DNA of 19,899 nt from Candidatus Nomurabacteria bacterium (GTDB lineage Bacteria; Patescibacteriota; Minisyncoccia; Phycocordibacterales; UBA9973): positions 1 to 19,899 of the forward strand of contig CALRFB010000009.1 of the NCBI GenBank assembly GCA_943356455.1, in the 5' to 3' direction. Made by a program: the position numbers and the translations under genes. Of this stretch, positions 1 to 7,375 are shown piece by piece. The stretch's first letter is position 1. Each line of letters begins with the position of its first letter. The notes beneath the pieces are model-generated. The model did no database searches, was not told the origin of the DNA, and was given only the letters and a program-made list of their open reading frames with translations.

Positions 1-75
1 GGTGCGCGATAGAGGAGTCGAACCTCTGACCTACCCCACGTCAAGGGGTCGCTCTACCAACTGAGCTAACCGCGC
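1..75 (-). tRNA. tRNA-Val (anticodon GAC)
   Basis: Read on the minus strand this folds as a complete tRNA: acceptor GCGCGGT pairs with ATCGCGC (one G-T pair), the D arm is GCTC..GAGC around AGTTGGTA, the anticodon stem ACCCC/GGGGT encloses loop TTGACGT with anticodon GAC, and the T arm is AGAGG-TTCGACT-CCTCT. The discriminator base is A at position 3. Positions 2-1 read CC, so an encoded CCA is likely, but its last base lies outside the window. GAC reads valine codon GUC (and GUU by wobble). The mature 5' end is at 75. A tandem copy of the first 22 bases lies just upstream (see the repeat entry). Confidence 0.95.
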
Positions 76-123
76 AAAAGTACAAACCCTACCAAGACAG
101 CTAACCGCGCAAAAGTACAAACC
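54..123 (-). repeat. 35-bp tandem duplication covering the 5' end of tRNA-Val
   Basis: Two adjacent 35-bp units, 54-88 and 89-123, are identical except for three contiguous bases (CAG versus GTC on the minus strand). Each unit holds 13 bases of leader (GGTTTGTACTTTT) followed by the tRNA start GCGCGGTTAGCT...TTGGTAG. The unit at 54-88 belongs to the intact tRNA. The unit at 89-123 is a truncated copy in the leader that keeps the whole 5' acceptor strand. Only D-arm bases differ, so this looks like a slippage or recombination duplication that later drifted. Confidence 0.9.
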
Positions 124-138
124 TGAAAGCGTCTTCCT

Positions 139-166
139 ACAATACCAAAAATTTTATACTTTTCAA
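139..166 (-). promoter_or_regulatory. Putative tRNA-Val promoter
   Basis: On the minus strand, TTGAAA (166-161), a 16-bp spacer, then TATTGT (144-139) preceded by TGG, an extended -10. Transcription from here would start near 132 and carry the duplicated tRNA fragment in the precursor leader. TATAAA-like sequence inside the spacer offers an alternative -10. Confidence 0.5.
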
Positions 167-182
167 TAGCATTAGCCGCACC

Positions 183-210
183 TTGACAAATCTGTGTATA
201 TGTGGATAAT
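183..210 (+). promoter_or_regulatory. Putative promoter of the 234-581 gene
   Basis: TTGACA (183-188), a 16-bp spacer, and GATAAT (205-210). The expected start is near 217, giving a leader of about 17 bases without a Shine-Dalgarno motif before the ATG at 234. Confidence 0.6.
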
Positions 211-233
211 ATATAAAACAAAACTCTTACAAT

Positions 234-581
234 ATGGAAAAATACAAATGGATCGAAGTGCTCCAAAACGGCACTGGTCCAAAATGTGTGGACATCCACA
301 ATGCAGCAATACCCGATCAAGCGCTCAGAGACAAGACCAATAAGATATTCAATTTTGAGCAACCAAGCAATACTCTCCCCGATGAAATACTAGCCCTCTT
401 TTGTATCAATGGTGTTTCAGGCAATCGTCCTGCAATAATCATAGATAAAGACGGCAACCTATGTTTCATTCAGTTGTTTCTACATGATCAGGACACGGAA
501 AGTAATGCCAAAAAAGACATTGCGGCATGTGTTGAAAAACACAACATTAAAATCAAAAAGCTTCACACGGAGCACGTCTAA
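234..581 (+). CDS. Hypothetical protein, 115 aa
   Basis: I do not recognise this protein. It is a small soluble-looking protein with no signal peptide or membrane segment. It has a mixed alpha/beta character, with a hydrophobic strand-like stretch around residues 66-70 (PAIIID) followed by an acidic turn and another strand (LCFIQLFL), and a basic C terminus (IKIKKLH). Cysteines fall at about residues 18, 57, 77 and 98. The ATG at 234 is preceded by a good promoter at 183-210 and followed by a strong terminator at 585-616, so it is a single-gene transcription unit divergent from tRNA-Val. The promoter and terminator make it very likely real despite the lack of a known family. Confidence 0.75.
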   Translation: MEKYKWIEVLQNGTGPKCVDIHNAAIPDQALRDKTNKIFNFEQPSNTLPDEILALFCINGVSGNRPAIIIDKDGNLCFIQLFLHDQDTESNAKKDIAACVEKHNIKIKKLHTEHV

Positions 582-584
582 AGC

Positions 585-620
585 AAATGGACCGAATCAC
601 AGATTCGGTCCATTTTTATG
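585..620 (+). terminator. Rho-independent terminator after the 115-aa gene
   Basis: A perfect 14-bp stem (AAATGGACCGAATC, loop ACA, GATTCGGTCCATTT) is followed by TTTTATG. It sits four bases after the stop codon of the plus-strand gene. Read from the other side it also faces the end of obg (653), but with only a short T run there, so bidirectional use is possible rather than clear. Confidence 0.85.
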
Positions 621-652
621 TGCCACTTTTATAATTCCACTTTTTTCTTATT

Positions 653-1663
653 TTATTCGTTTCCCGTACTCATCTCTTCTAGTAATTTGATCAGAGCATC
701 GGACACCGCTTTGACTTCAGCATCGTTGTACATCGAAACAGCCAACACTGGTTTTTTCAATTTCTTAAATGCCTTTACCTCTTTTTCAACAATTTTGGGA
801 TCAACCAAATCAGTTTTGGTCAGAATAACTACTTCATCTTTATTTTCCAAACCTTTGCCATATGTTGTGAGCTCCTTGCGGATAGCTTCGTAGGCCCGCA
901 TCATGCCTTCATGTCCCGCTTCTGCAGTAATAAAATGTTCGAATGAAATGAGGTGAGCAATTATTTTTGTTTTTGTAATGTGGCGCAAGAATTTAGTTCC
1001 CAGACCTTTGCCCTCTGAAGCGCCTTCGATAATGCCTGGAATATCCGCAATAATGCGTCCATAAAAATCACCAAGGTTTGGGTCGAGTGTCGTAAAAGCA
1101 TACGAACCGACCTTAGCGTGCGCCGCCGTAACCGCATTGAGCAAACTCGATTTTCCCGCATTTGGAAAACCAGCTAAACCAACATCGGCATAGAGTGAAA
1201 GTTCAATTTTAAAATGGCCTTCTTCGCCATCGTGACCAGGAGATGCACGGTGTGGGGCTTGGTTTGTGGAACTTTTAAAATGCTCATTGCCATGACCACC
1301 ATTGCCTCCAGATAAAAGTTTGGCGCGGTCTCCTGCTTCGATAAGTTCATATGTACTGCCAGTGTCGAGATTTGTGATCGTGGAACCAACAGGAAGTTTT
1401 AAAATAGTATCTTCACCATTTGGTCCAGTTTTACTCCAACCTGCGCCGTCACCGCCGCGACCAGCTTTAACTTTTCTTTTCGCTTTATAGTCAGCCAACA
1501 CAAAAACGTCGCGAACAGCTTCCGCGATAATGTCGCCACCTTTACCACCGTCGCCACCATTGGGGCCACCGCGATCGATAAATTTCTCGTGACGCCAACG
1601 GACTACTCCGTCGCCTCCACGACCAGCTTGAGCATGTATTTCTATTTCGTCTATGAGTGCCAT
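653..1663 (-). CDS. obg: GTPase Obg/CgtA
   Basis: Obg-family GTPase, associated in other bacteria with the large ribosomal subunit and with late ribosome assembly and stress responses. The glycine-rich Obg fold fills residues 1-158 (AGRGGDG, GGPNGGDGGKGG, GGNGGHGN). The G domain follows: G1 GFPNAGKSS (165-173), switch I with TTLDPNLG (191-198), G3 DIPG (207-210), and G4 TKTD (282-285) where NKxD is canonical. Length is 336 aa, so the optional C-terminal OCT domain is absent. It is the last gene of the minus-strand run that begins with yqeY. Its ATG lies 11 bases after the MYG1-like stop codon and has no leaderless -10 box, which fits cotranscription. No Shine-Dalgarno motif is visible. Confidence 0.95.
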   Translation of the reverse strand: MALIDEIEIHAQAGRGGDGVVRWRHEKFIDRGGPNGGDGGKGGDIIAEAVRDVFVLADYKAKRKVKAGRGGDGAGWSKTGPNGEDTILKLPVGSTITNLDTGSTYELIEAGDRAKLLSGGNGGHGNEHFKSSTNQAPHRASPGHDGEEGHFKIELSLYADVGLAGFPNAGKSSLLNAVTAAHAKVGSYAFTTLDPNLGDFYGRIIADIPGIIEGASEGKGLGTKFLRHITKTKIIAHLISFEHFITAEAGHEGMMRAYEAIRKELTTYGKGLENKDEVVILTKTDLVDPKIVEKEVKAFKKLKKPVLAVSMYNDAEVKAVSDALIKLLEEMSTGNE

Positions 1664-1674
1664 GTGTCGTTACT

Positions 1675-2610
1675 TTACGACATTAAAGCGATTTTGGCAA
1701 GATTTACTGCGCCGGCTTCTGTTTGAGCTTTCACCATAAAAAGTCCATTGTGACAGAAAAGTGCATCTTCTACACCAGATACTTTTTGCAACTCTTCATC
1801 ATGAAGCCCTGCCCAGGCGACTGGAAAAGGTTTTCGTTTTTCAAATGTTCCAGTTGTCGTACTCACAGCTTCTGCACTCCACGTACCGCTATTGTCTGGG
1901 TAAATATAGAAAAAAATACCGGGCAAGCTCGGTAAAATATCTACAAAATTGATTCGTTCATAATCGTGCGGAAATACGACAATAGCCGGATTGGCGCTTT
2001 CATTGTAGGTCGCAACGATTTCTCGCAAGGCTTTGATGCGGGCTTGTTGCACTATCATATATCTATCGAGAAAAGCTTTAGCTTTGGTTACTGCTCGCAT
2101 AAACGCTTCGAACATTGCGGTTTCACTGCCGCGTTCCTGCCATGTAGGTTTTTCTATCATCATAAAAAGCGGTAGTGTTGGTACGTTAACCCCTTCGACA
2201 AGCATTTTGGCAACATCTTTACCATTGTCATATGCATCGATAGCACACACGAGGCTCGTATCTATTTTTTCCCAAAGCTCAGCGTCATTGCCACACAAGT
2301 ATGGGCCAATATGTTTCCAAACTAAACCAAATGAAGCGTAAGGAATGGTATTTTCACGTACGCCTGCTCCCCCGCGCTGGTGGTGGTCAAACCTAAAACG
2401 TGTTGAGTCGTATTCACCACCAACATCGACGACAACATCGGCTTCAGCGATTTCGGCGGGGTGTCGGGTACGCATAACCTGCACTGGAGTACCGGGTACT
2501 TTTTTTTCCAAATACAGTAACCACGTTGCAATAGCAAAAACATCGTCGGTGTGGAACGAACCATTGTGCGCAGCGAGTGTGATGATGTTATTTTTTGGAG
2601 TAAATTCCAT
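1675..2610 (-). CDS. MYG1/UPF0160 family DHH-like metal-dependent hydrolase
   Basis: Member of the MYG1 (UPF0160) family, related to DHH phosphohydrolases; the eukaryotic relative is described as a 3'-5' RNA exonuclease. Family signatures are visible near the N terminus: HNGSFHTDDVFA and DVGGEYDSTRFRFDHH followed by QRGGAG. Histidines and aspartates of these blocks are the expected metal ligands. The protein is 311 aa from the ATG at 2610, a normal family length. An in-frame TTG at 2637 would add nine residues and overlap the upstream dedA-like gene. I prefer 2610 because the protein then starts directly at the conserved core and because TATAGT lies exactly six bases upstream. The substrate here is unknown. 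Confidence 0.85.
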   Translation of the reverse strand: MEFTPKNNIITLAAHNGSFHTDDVFAIATWLLYLEKKVPGTPVQVMRTRHPAEIAEADVVVDVGGEYDSTRFRFDHHQRGGAGVRENTIPYASFGLVWKHIGPYLCGNDAELWEKIDTSLVCAIDAYDNGKDVAKMLVEGVNVPTLPLFMMIEKPTWQERGSETAMFEAFMRAVTKAKAFLDRYMIVQQARIKALREIVATYNESANPAIVVFPHDYERINFVDILPSLPGIFFYIYPDNSGTWSAEAVSTTTGTFEKRKPFPVAWAGLHDEELQKVSGVEDALFCHNGLFMVKAQTEAGAVNLAKIALMS

Positions 2611-2616
2611 ATTTTT

Positions 2617-2622
2617 ACTATA
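2617..2622 (-). promoter_or_regulatory. Candidate internal leaderless -10 box for the MYG1-like gene
   Basis: TATAGT on the minus strand with six bases (AAAAAT) before the ATG at 2610, the same spacing as the other leaderless starts here. It overlaps the last bases of the dedA-like gene. No convincing -35 is seen, so this is weaker than the intergenic cases. Confidence 0.4.
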
Positions 2623-2624
2623 CA

Positions 2625-3248
2625 CTATTCTTCCCAAATATCTTTTTCTAAAATATCTAACTTTGTTTCTGCGATTTCAATAATAAAATGGATAATACGC
2701 TGTACGATAATAAACCCAATCAAAAAAGCAAAAAACAGCAACATGAACTTGCGTATATCATGGCTAATATTGAACGCTGCCACAGAAAAAACAAAGCCGA
2801 GACCAAGAACGAGGAATGACCATGTCACATTTGATATGAGTTCGGCACGGTAGTACATCGAACGCCGCACCTTGGCAAAGCCAGCATAAATCAATACAAG
2901 GTTATTGAGTCCGAAAATAAATTTAGATATGAATATGGACCAAAATGGACGTTCTTTGAACTGAGGCAACAATGTATTAACCTTACGTACTACAAAGCGG
3001 AAAAAGCGTGATTTGGGATATTTGGCCCGTAAAAAACGTCCGAATCGATACCCGACAATCGTTTTAGTTAAACCGCCGGCGAGGGCAACTAGGTAAGCCT
3101 CACCAAATGTAAATGCACTGAGGTGAGCCAATACCCCGGCAACCAGCAGAGTAAATTCTCCTTCAAGAAAAACACCTAAAAATACAATAATGTAGCCCAC
3201 AAGCTCATGGTTCTGAACAAATGTTGTGATAGCGTGGAAACTGATCAT
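2625..3248 (-). CDS. DedA/SNARE-associated (VTT domain) membrane protein
   Basis: Integral membrane protein of the DedA/VTT type, 207 aa. Members have been linked to lipid flipping and envelope maintenance. A hydrophobic N-terminal segment (residues 16-27) is followed by the family-typical FLEGE, then AGGLTKTIVGYRFGR, which matches the DedA pattern in which a small-residue segment leads into GxxxGR. A re-entrant SKFIFGLNNLVLIYAG segment is followed by NVTWSFLVLGLGF and a last membrane helix around 165-190. The ATG at 3248 lies three bases after the stop of the yvlD-like gene, and GGTGA sits just before it, one of the few possible ribosome-binding sites in the window. Cotranscription with yqeY and the yvlD-like gene is likely. 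Confidence 0.8.
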   Translation of the reverse strand: MISFHAITTFVQNHELVGYIIVFLGVFLEGEFTLLVAGVLAHLSAFTFGEAYLVALAGGLTKTIVGYRFGRFLRAKYPKSRFFRFVVRKVNTLLPQFKERPFWSIFISKFIFGLNNLVLIYAGFAKVRRSMYYRAELISNVTWSFLVLGLGFVFSVAAFNISHDIRKFMLLFFAFLIGFIIVQRIIHFIIEIAETKLDILEKDIWEE

Positions 3249-3251
3249 AGA

Positions 3252-3590
3252 CTATTCACCAAATGCTTTATTCAAAATCCAGTTGAGTACGGAAATAACA
3301 AAAGCACCGATCACAGCCGACATAAATGTATCTATTGAGAAACCAGCGACTATGGTTGCCACAAACCAAAAGAATAAGCCGTTTAACACAACTGAGAAAA
3401 GTCCGAGAGTGAGGATATTTATCGGCAATGTCAAAATAGTGACGATTGGCTTTACAACAATATTGATAAACCCCAAAACTGCTGCCACAACGATTGCAGT
3501 AACAACACTGTTGACATGAATACCGTGCACGACGTACGGTGTCGCCAAAACTGCAAGTGTGAGCACTAACCAATGGATGATAATTTTCAT
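3252..3590 (-). CDS. YvlD-like (phage holin family 4) membrane protein
   Basis: 112-aa protein made almost entirely of four hydrophobic helices (about residues 5-22, 28-48, 56-80 and 85-105). It carries the family pattern NIVVKPIVTILTLPINILTLG, typical of the YvlD / Phage_holin_4_2 family, whose bacterial members are chromosomal membrane proteins of unknown function and are not evidence of a phage. The ATG at 3590 is two bases after the yqeY stop codon, so translation is probably coupled. No Shine-Dalgarno site is visible upstream. Confidence 0.85.
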   Translation of the reverse strand: MKIIIHWLVLTLAVLATPYVVHGIHVNSVVTAIVVAAVLGFINIVVKPIVTILTLPINILTLGLFSVVLNGLFFWFVATIVAGFSIDTFMSAVIGAFVISVLNWILNKAFGE

Positions 3591-3592
3591 AT

Positions 3593-4042
3593 TTAAAAAA
3601 GTGATTCTACTATTTCTTTAACAAGTGTTCCATCAGCTTTGCCTTTGAGGTCTTTCATAATAACTCCAGTCAGCTGCCCGGCTTTGCTTTTGTCGGTGAT
3701 ACCGAGTTCTTCTTTCTTCATGCGAGCAAATGGTTCTATTTCTTCGCGCGACATAAGGCTTGGTAAGTACGTTTCTATAACGGCAAGCTGTGCTTCTTCT
3801 TCTTTAACCAAATCTTCACGTCCTCCGGTGCGATATTGGGTGATTGAATCTTTACGTTGTTTAGCGAGACGCATGAGCACTTTCTGGGCATCTTCGTCAG
3901 GCAAAATGTCCTGCGGAGTGTGACCTTTGGTGACAAGCTCGTTGGTAAAAGCGGCAGATACACCGCGAAGTGTATCGAGTCGGACGCTGTCTTTGGCTTT
4001 CATGGCGTGTTGTATGCCTTCTTTTATCTGTTCCTGAATCAT
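3593..4042 (-). CDS. yqeY: GatB/YqeY domain protein
   Basis: 149-aa YqeY-family protein, homologous to the C-terminal tail domain of GatB that contacts tRNA in the amidotransferase. As a free-standing protein it may have a tRNA-linked role, but its function is not established. Typical features are the N-terminal helix with AMKAKDSVRLDTLRG, the mid-protein YRTGGREDLVKEEEAQLAVIE, the turn YLPSLMSREEI, and the C-terminal KGKADGTLVKEIVE. It heads the operon running to obg. The ATG is six bases after an extended -10 (TGGTAAAAT), so the mRNA is probably leaderless. It is divergent from the DnaQ-like gene, whose ATG is only 56 bases away. Confidence 0.9.
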   Translation of the reverse strand: MIQEQIKEGIQHAMKAKDSVRLDTLRGVSAAFTNELVTKGHTPQDILPDEDAQKVLMRLAKQRKDSITQYRTGGREDLVKEEEAQLAVIETYLPSLMSREEIEPFARMKKEELGITDKSKAGQLTGVIMKDLKGKADGTLVKEIVESLF

Positions 4043-4048
4043 ATATTC

Positions 4049-4057
4049 ATTTTACCA
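4049..4057 (-). promoter_or_regulatory. Leaderless extended -10 promoter of yqeY operon
   Basis: TGG-TAAAAT on the minus strand, then six bases (GAATAT), then the ATG at 4042. No clear -35. Confidence 0.6.
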
Positions 4058-4082
4058 TACGGATTCGAAACTTCTATAGATA

Positions 4083-4091
4083 TGATAAAAT
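4083..4091 (+). promoter_or_regulatory. Leaderless extended -10 promoter of DnaQ-like gene
   Basis: TGA-TAAAAT, then six bases (GCTGAT), then the ATG at 4098. It is a near mirror of the yqeY promoter on the other strand, and both fit in a 55-bp divergent region. Confidence 0.6.
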
Positions 4092-4097
4092 GCTGAT

Positions 4098-4814
4098 ATG
4101 TCATATAAACTACTTTTTTTCGATACAGAAACTACAGGCAACCAAAGCGATGATCGTCTCTGTCAGATTGCATTTATGTGCGATGAGGCAATCGGTAATG
4201 AACTATTCAAACCACCACTTCCGATTTCGATCGATGCCATGACCGTGCACCACATCACCAACAAAATGACGGCGGATAAGCCGACATTCACCGAATCACC
4301 TGTTCACAAATATCTTTGTGAACAAGCATCGGACCCCAATACAATTTTTGTAGCCCACAATGCACCATTCGATTTGGCGATGTTAAAAAAAGAAGGCATA
4401 GAACCGAAAAGCTATATCTGCACGCTCAAAGTTATCCGCGCACTCGATGACGCAAACAAGATTCCTTCCTACAAACTACAGTACTTGCGCTATATGCTCG
4501 AAATTGAAATCGACGCGACAGCACATGACGCCATGGGCGATGTATTAGTTTTGGAAAAAGTCTATCGTCATATTGAGAAAATGGTTTGTGAAAAACGAAG
4601 CGTAGATACAGACGAAGCAATCCGCATCATGATGGAAATAAGCGAACAGCCTTCACTCCTCAAGCATATTTCTTTTGGTAAACATAAAGGGAAATCTGTT
4701 GCTGACGTTGCCAAAGAAGATAAGGGGTATTTGCTCTGGCTATACAATGAAAAGAAAAAGAACCCAGCTGACGAAGCAGACTGGCTCTATACGCTAGAAT
4801 ACTATTTAAAATAA
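4098..4814 (+). CDS. DnaQ-like DEDDh 3'-5' exonuclease with C-terminal DUF3820-like domain
   Basis: 238-aa protein. Residues 1-160 form a DEDDh exonuclease: Exo I FDTETTG (D9, E11), Exo II AHNAPFDLAML (D92), Exo III HDAMGD (H143, D148), so all five catalytic residues are present. Such domains remove nucleotides from DNA or RNA 3' ends, as proofreading subunits or stand-alone nucleases. Residues about 190-218 (SFGKHKGKSVADV...GYLLWLYNE) match the DUF3820-like / QSregVF_b pattern of FGK(Y/H)KGK followed by YLLWL, a small domain often seen beside exonuclease folds. No polymerase domain is attached, so it may be a separate proofreader or a repair or RNA nuclease. The start is fixed by the -10 box at 4086-4091. 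Confidence 0.88.
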   Translation: MSYKLLFFDTETTGNQSDDRLCQIAFMCDEAIGNELFKPPLPISIDAMTVHHITNKMTADKPTFTESPVHKYLCEQASDPNTIFVAHNAPFDLAMLKKEGIEPKSYICTLKVIRALDDANKIPSYKLQYLRYMLEIEIDATAHDAMGDVLVLEKVYRHIEKMVCEKRSVDTDEAIRIMMEISEQPSLLKHISFGKHKGKSVADVAKEDKGYLLWLYNEKKKNPADEADWLYTLEYYLK

Positions 4815-4841
4815 AGGCTTTTTGGGGGTTTATTCGTTCGC

Positions 4842-4870
4842 TTGACTTTAGTGTTTTTTGGTGCTATAAT
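4842..4870 (+). promoter_or_regulatory. Consensus sigma-70-type promoter of the small membrane protein pair
   Basis: TTGACT (4842-4847), exactly 17 bp, then TATAAT (4865-4870) extended as GTGCTATAAT. This is the best promoter in the window. The start near 4877 leaves a leader of about 11 bases with no Shine-Dalgarno motif. Confidence 0.85.
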
Positions 4871-4887
4871 ACTAAAAAACATATACT

Positions 4888-5085
4888 ATGAAAACTAAAG
4901 AAATGGTACTCATGTACCTTGCCGGAACAATGTTCCTGATCATCGGTTTATACTTTTTAGGTTTTGTCTACAAAGCTATACACTTTCTTGCAACATTTGC
5001 CAGCGAAAAAACATTTGTTTTTCTTTTCTTACTTACGGGGATATACATTGCCGTACGACAAATCAAAAAAAGAAAAACTGCGTAA
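4888..5085 (+). CDS. Small two-helix membrane protein, 65 aa
   Basis: I do not recognise a family. Two hydrophobic stretches, about residues 8-33 and 40-57, end in a strongly basic tail (QIKKRKTA), which by the positive-inside rule suggests a cytoplasmic C terminus and a hairpin topology. A consensus promoter precedes it, and its stop codon overlaps the next start as TAATG, so the two proteins are probably translated together and may act together in the membrane. Confidence 0.75.
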   Translation: MKTKEMVLMYLAGTMFLIIGLYFLGFVYKAIHFLATFASEKTFVFLFLLTGIYIAVRQIKKRKTA

Positions 5086-5330
5086 TGAGCCGGTGGTCAG
5101 CATTTTCCGACACGCTTGCTGTTGCCACTCGCAACATTTTCGAAACATTGTTCGGTACAAAACAACGTACGACAGTAACGATTATCGCTAGTGTTGTTCT
5201 ATATTTTGTTTTGAATCCAAATGACTTTCAAACACTTCTCAATCTTATCGGTGCTTTAGTTAAAGCCATGATACTGATGGGTGTCGTCATCTTGGGATTT
5301 AAAATAATGTTTAGCAAGGTGAAAAAGTAG
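5085..5330 (+). CDS. Small membrane protein, 81 aa, coupled to the preceding gene
   Basis: Unrecognised family. The N-terminal amphipathic region (SRWSAFSDTLAVATRNIFETLFG) is followed by two membrane segments at about 29-44 and 51-75, and a basic end (FSKVKK). The start overlaps the upstream stop codon by one base (TAATG), a classic translational coupling arrangement. A strong terminator follows within ten bases, so 4888-5330 is a closed two-gene unit. Confidence 0.75.
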   Translation: MSRWSAFSDTLAVATRNIFETLFGTKQRTTVTIIASVVLYFVLNPNDFQTLLNLIGALVKAMILMGVVILGFKIMFSKVKK

Positions 5331-5336
5331 CAAGCC

Positions 5337-5374
5337 AAGAGCCGTTCACAATTGTGAACGGCTCTTTTTATTTC
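5337..5374 (+). terminator. Strong palindromic terminator after the membrane protein pair
   Basis: Bases 5337-5366 form a perfect 30-bp palindrome with arms AAGAGCCGTTCACAA and its complement, followed by a T-rich run (TTTTTATTTC counting the last stem T's). It lies between two converging units. On the minus strand (the dnaK side) the hairpin is equally stable but has no T run. Confidence 0.9.
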
Positions 5375-5421
5375 TATGTATCTAGTACCCACGATGCACA
5401 TCAGTGTACATGTACGAGCTA

Positions 5422-7347
5422 CTACTCAGTTTTTGGTTCGCTTGTACTATCTGTGTGTTCAGCATTTTCAGGACCTGTTCCCGATGCACCGTTCGAGCCA
5501 TCCGCAGTGCCCGTGGTGGTGTCTCCAGAAGCACCTGCAGTTGCACCAGCTTTCTGCATTTCTTCACCAACTTTTGAAAGTGTGTCGGAAAGCGCAGTCG
5601 TTGCAGTTTTAATAGTTTCCAAGTCTGTTCCCTCTTTAGCAGTTTTAAGTTCTGCTATTTTATCTTCGACTGCTTTTTTGGTTTCAGCCGAGATTTTATC
5701 GCCGTAGTCTTTTAAACTTTTTTCAGCTGTGAAAATCATTTGTTCACCAAGATTTTTTACTTCAACGAGATCTTTTTTCTTGGCATCTTCGTCAGCGTGA
5801 ATTTCAGCTTCTTTCTTCATGCGTTCGATATCTGCATCAGAGAGGCCCGAGCGGGCTTCGATACGAATTGTTTGCTCTTTGCCAGACGCTTTATCTTTGG
5901 CTTTAACCTGCAAAATACCGTTGGCGTCAACATCGAACATCACTTCGATTTGTGGCATACCGCGCTGTGCAGGCGGAATACCGTCGAGTATAAACCGACC
6001 GAGTGATTTATTATCAGCTGCCATTGGGCGTTCACCTTGCACGATGTGTATTTCCACTTGCGTCTGATTATCGGCTGCAGTTGAAAACACTTGAGTCTTT
6101 GAAGTCGGAATAGTCATATTGCGTTCGACGAGTTTCGTCGCAACTCCACCGAGAGTTTCGATACCGAGCGAAAGCGGGATAACATCGAGCAAGAGCACAT
6201 CTTTGACATCACCTTGGAGCACACCAGCTTGGACAGCAGCACCGAGTGCTACAACTTCGTCGGGGTTGATCGAACGATTTGGCTCCTTGTTGAAAAGTTT
6301 TTTAACTTCTTCAATAAGTTTTGGCATGCGGGTCTGTCCGCCGACGAGTATCACTTCATTTATTTCATCCATTTTAAATGGTGAAGCTTCCATGGCACGT
6401 TTCGTTATCATAATAGCGCGAGTAATGTATTCATCTGCGATTTCTTCAAGCTTGGCACGCGTCATTTTCATGAGTAAGTGCTGCGGACCTTCGGCTGTTG
6501 ACATGATAAATGGAATATTGATTTCAGTTTCATTTGTTGTCGAAAGTTCAATCTTGGCTTTTTCTGCAGCCTCATCGAGTCGCTGGAGAGCAAGCGGATC
6601 TTTTGAAACATCAACACCAGATTCTTTTTTATATTCATCTGCAATGTAGCGAATGATTTTTTTATCAACATCGCGACCGCCGAGGTGGTGATCTCCGTCG
6701 GTCGATTTTACTTCGATAACGTCATTGCCTACTTCGAGAACAGAAACATCGAATGTTCCGCCCCCAAAGTCGAAGACAACAATTTTTTCATCTTTTTTTG
6801 TAGAAAAACCGTAGGCGAGAGCGGCGGCAGTTGGTTCGTTGATAATGCGCATAACTTCAAGACCTGCGATAGCACCAGCATCTTTTGTGGCTTTACGTTG
6901 TGCATCGTTAAAGTAAGCTGGGACAGTGATCACGGCTTGAGTGATTTTCTCACCAAGTTTAGCTTCGGCATCTGCCTTGAGTTTGCCCAGTATCATGGCT
7001 GAAATCTCTTCTGGACGCATCGATTCACCACCGATAATAGCTTTGACACCGCCATCTTCAGCCCGTTCGATTTTATAACTTGCGGTTTCCTTGTCGGAAT
7101 TGAGTTCAGCATCTTCGAAACGGTGACCCATGAAGCGTTTGATTCCGTAAATCGTATTTTGTGGATTTGTAACAGCCTGACGTTTTGCAAGCTGTCCGAC
7201 GAGACGTTCTCCGGTTTTAGAAATCGCAACAATAGACGGTGTTGTACGAGCACCTTCGGTGTTTTCGATAATTTTTGGCTGTCCACCTTCGATGATGGCA
7301 ACAGCTGAGTTTGTAGTTCCTAGGTCGATACCAATTATTTTTGACAT
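5422..7347 (-). CDS. dnaK: Chaperone protein DnaK (Hsp70)
   Basis: Full-length Hsp70, 641 aa, the ATP-driven chaperone that works with DnaJ and the exchange factor GrpE (encoded at 9533). ATPase motifs are [11 protein letters not shown] (5-15), [29 protein letters not shown] and [11 protein letters not shown]. The substrate-binding domain has [14 protein letters not shown] and RGMPQIEV, and the lid begins near [12 protein letters not shown]. The last ~45 residues are a low-complexity G/A/T/S/E tail ending SEPKTE, without the usual EEV-type acidic ending. The ATG at 7347 has TAATAT six bases upstream, but the region is so A/T-rich that the promoter is uncertain. No CIRCE repeat is visible upstream. 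No dnaJ or hrcA is present in the window. Confidence 0.98.
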   Translation of the reverse strand: MSKIIGIDLGTTNSAVAIIEGGQPKIIENTEGARTTPSIVAISKTGERLVGQLAKRQAVTNPQNTIYGIKRFMGHRFEDAELNSDKETASYKIERAEDGGVKAIIGGESMRPEEISAMILGKLKADAEAKLGEKITQAVITVPAYFNDAQRKATKDAGAIAGLEVMRIINEPTAAALAYGFSTKKDEKIVVFDFGGGTFDVSVLEVGNDVIEVKSTDGDHHLGGRDVDKKIIRYIADEYKKESGVDVSKDPLALQRLDEAAEKAKIELSTTNETEINIPFIMSTAEGPQHLLMKMTRAKLEEIADEYITRAIMITKRAMEASPFKMDEINEVILVGGQTRMPKLIEEVKKLFNKEPNRSINPDEVVALGAAVQAGVLQGDVKDVLLLDVIPLSLGIETLGGVATKLVERNMTIPTSKTQVFSTAADNQTQVEIHIVQGERPMAADNKSLGRFILDGIPPAQRGMPQIEVMFDVDANGILQVKAKDKASGKEQTIRIEARSGLSDADIERMKKEAEIHADEDAKKKDLVEVKNLGEQMIFTAEKSLKDYGDKISAETKKAVEDKIAELKTAKEGTDLETIKTATTALSDTLSKVGEEMQKAGATAGASGDTTTGTADGSNGASGTGPENAEHTDSTSEPKTE

Positions 7348-7375
7348 ATATGTATATTATTATTGATAATTTATA

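Noticed and set aside
54-123. Phage or island attachment site at the tRNA gene
   Set aside because: Attachment sites usually duplicate the tRNA 3' end. Here the 5' end is duplicated in direct tandem with no insert.
3252-3590. Phage holin, hinting at a prophage
   Set aside because: The YvlD family is a chromosomal membrane protein family that only shares the holin label. No other phage gene is present.
6119-6649. Long open frame antisense to dnaK
   Set aside because: It has no homology, has serine-rich shadow composition, and lies wholly inside a conserved gene. The same holds for frames opposite obg, the flavoprotein and the 11515-12783 gene.
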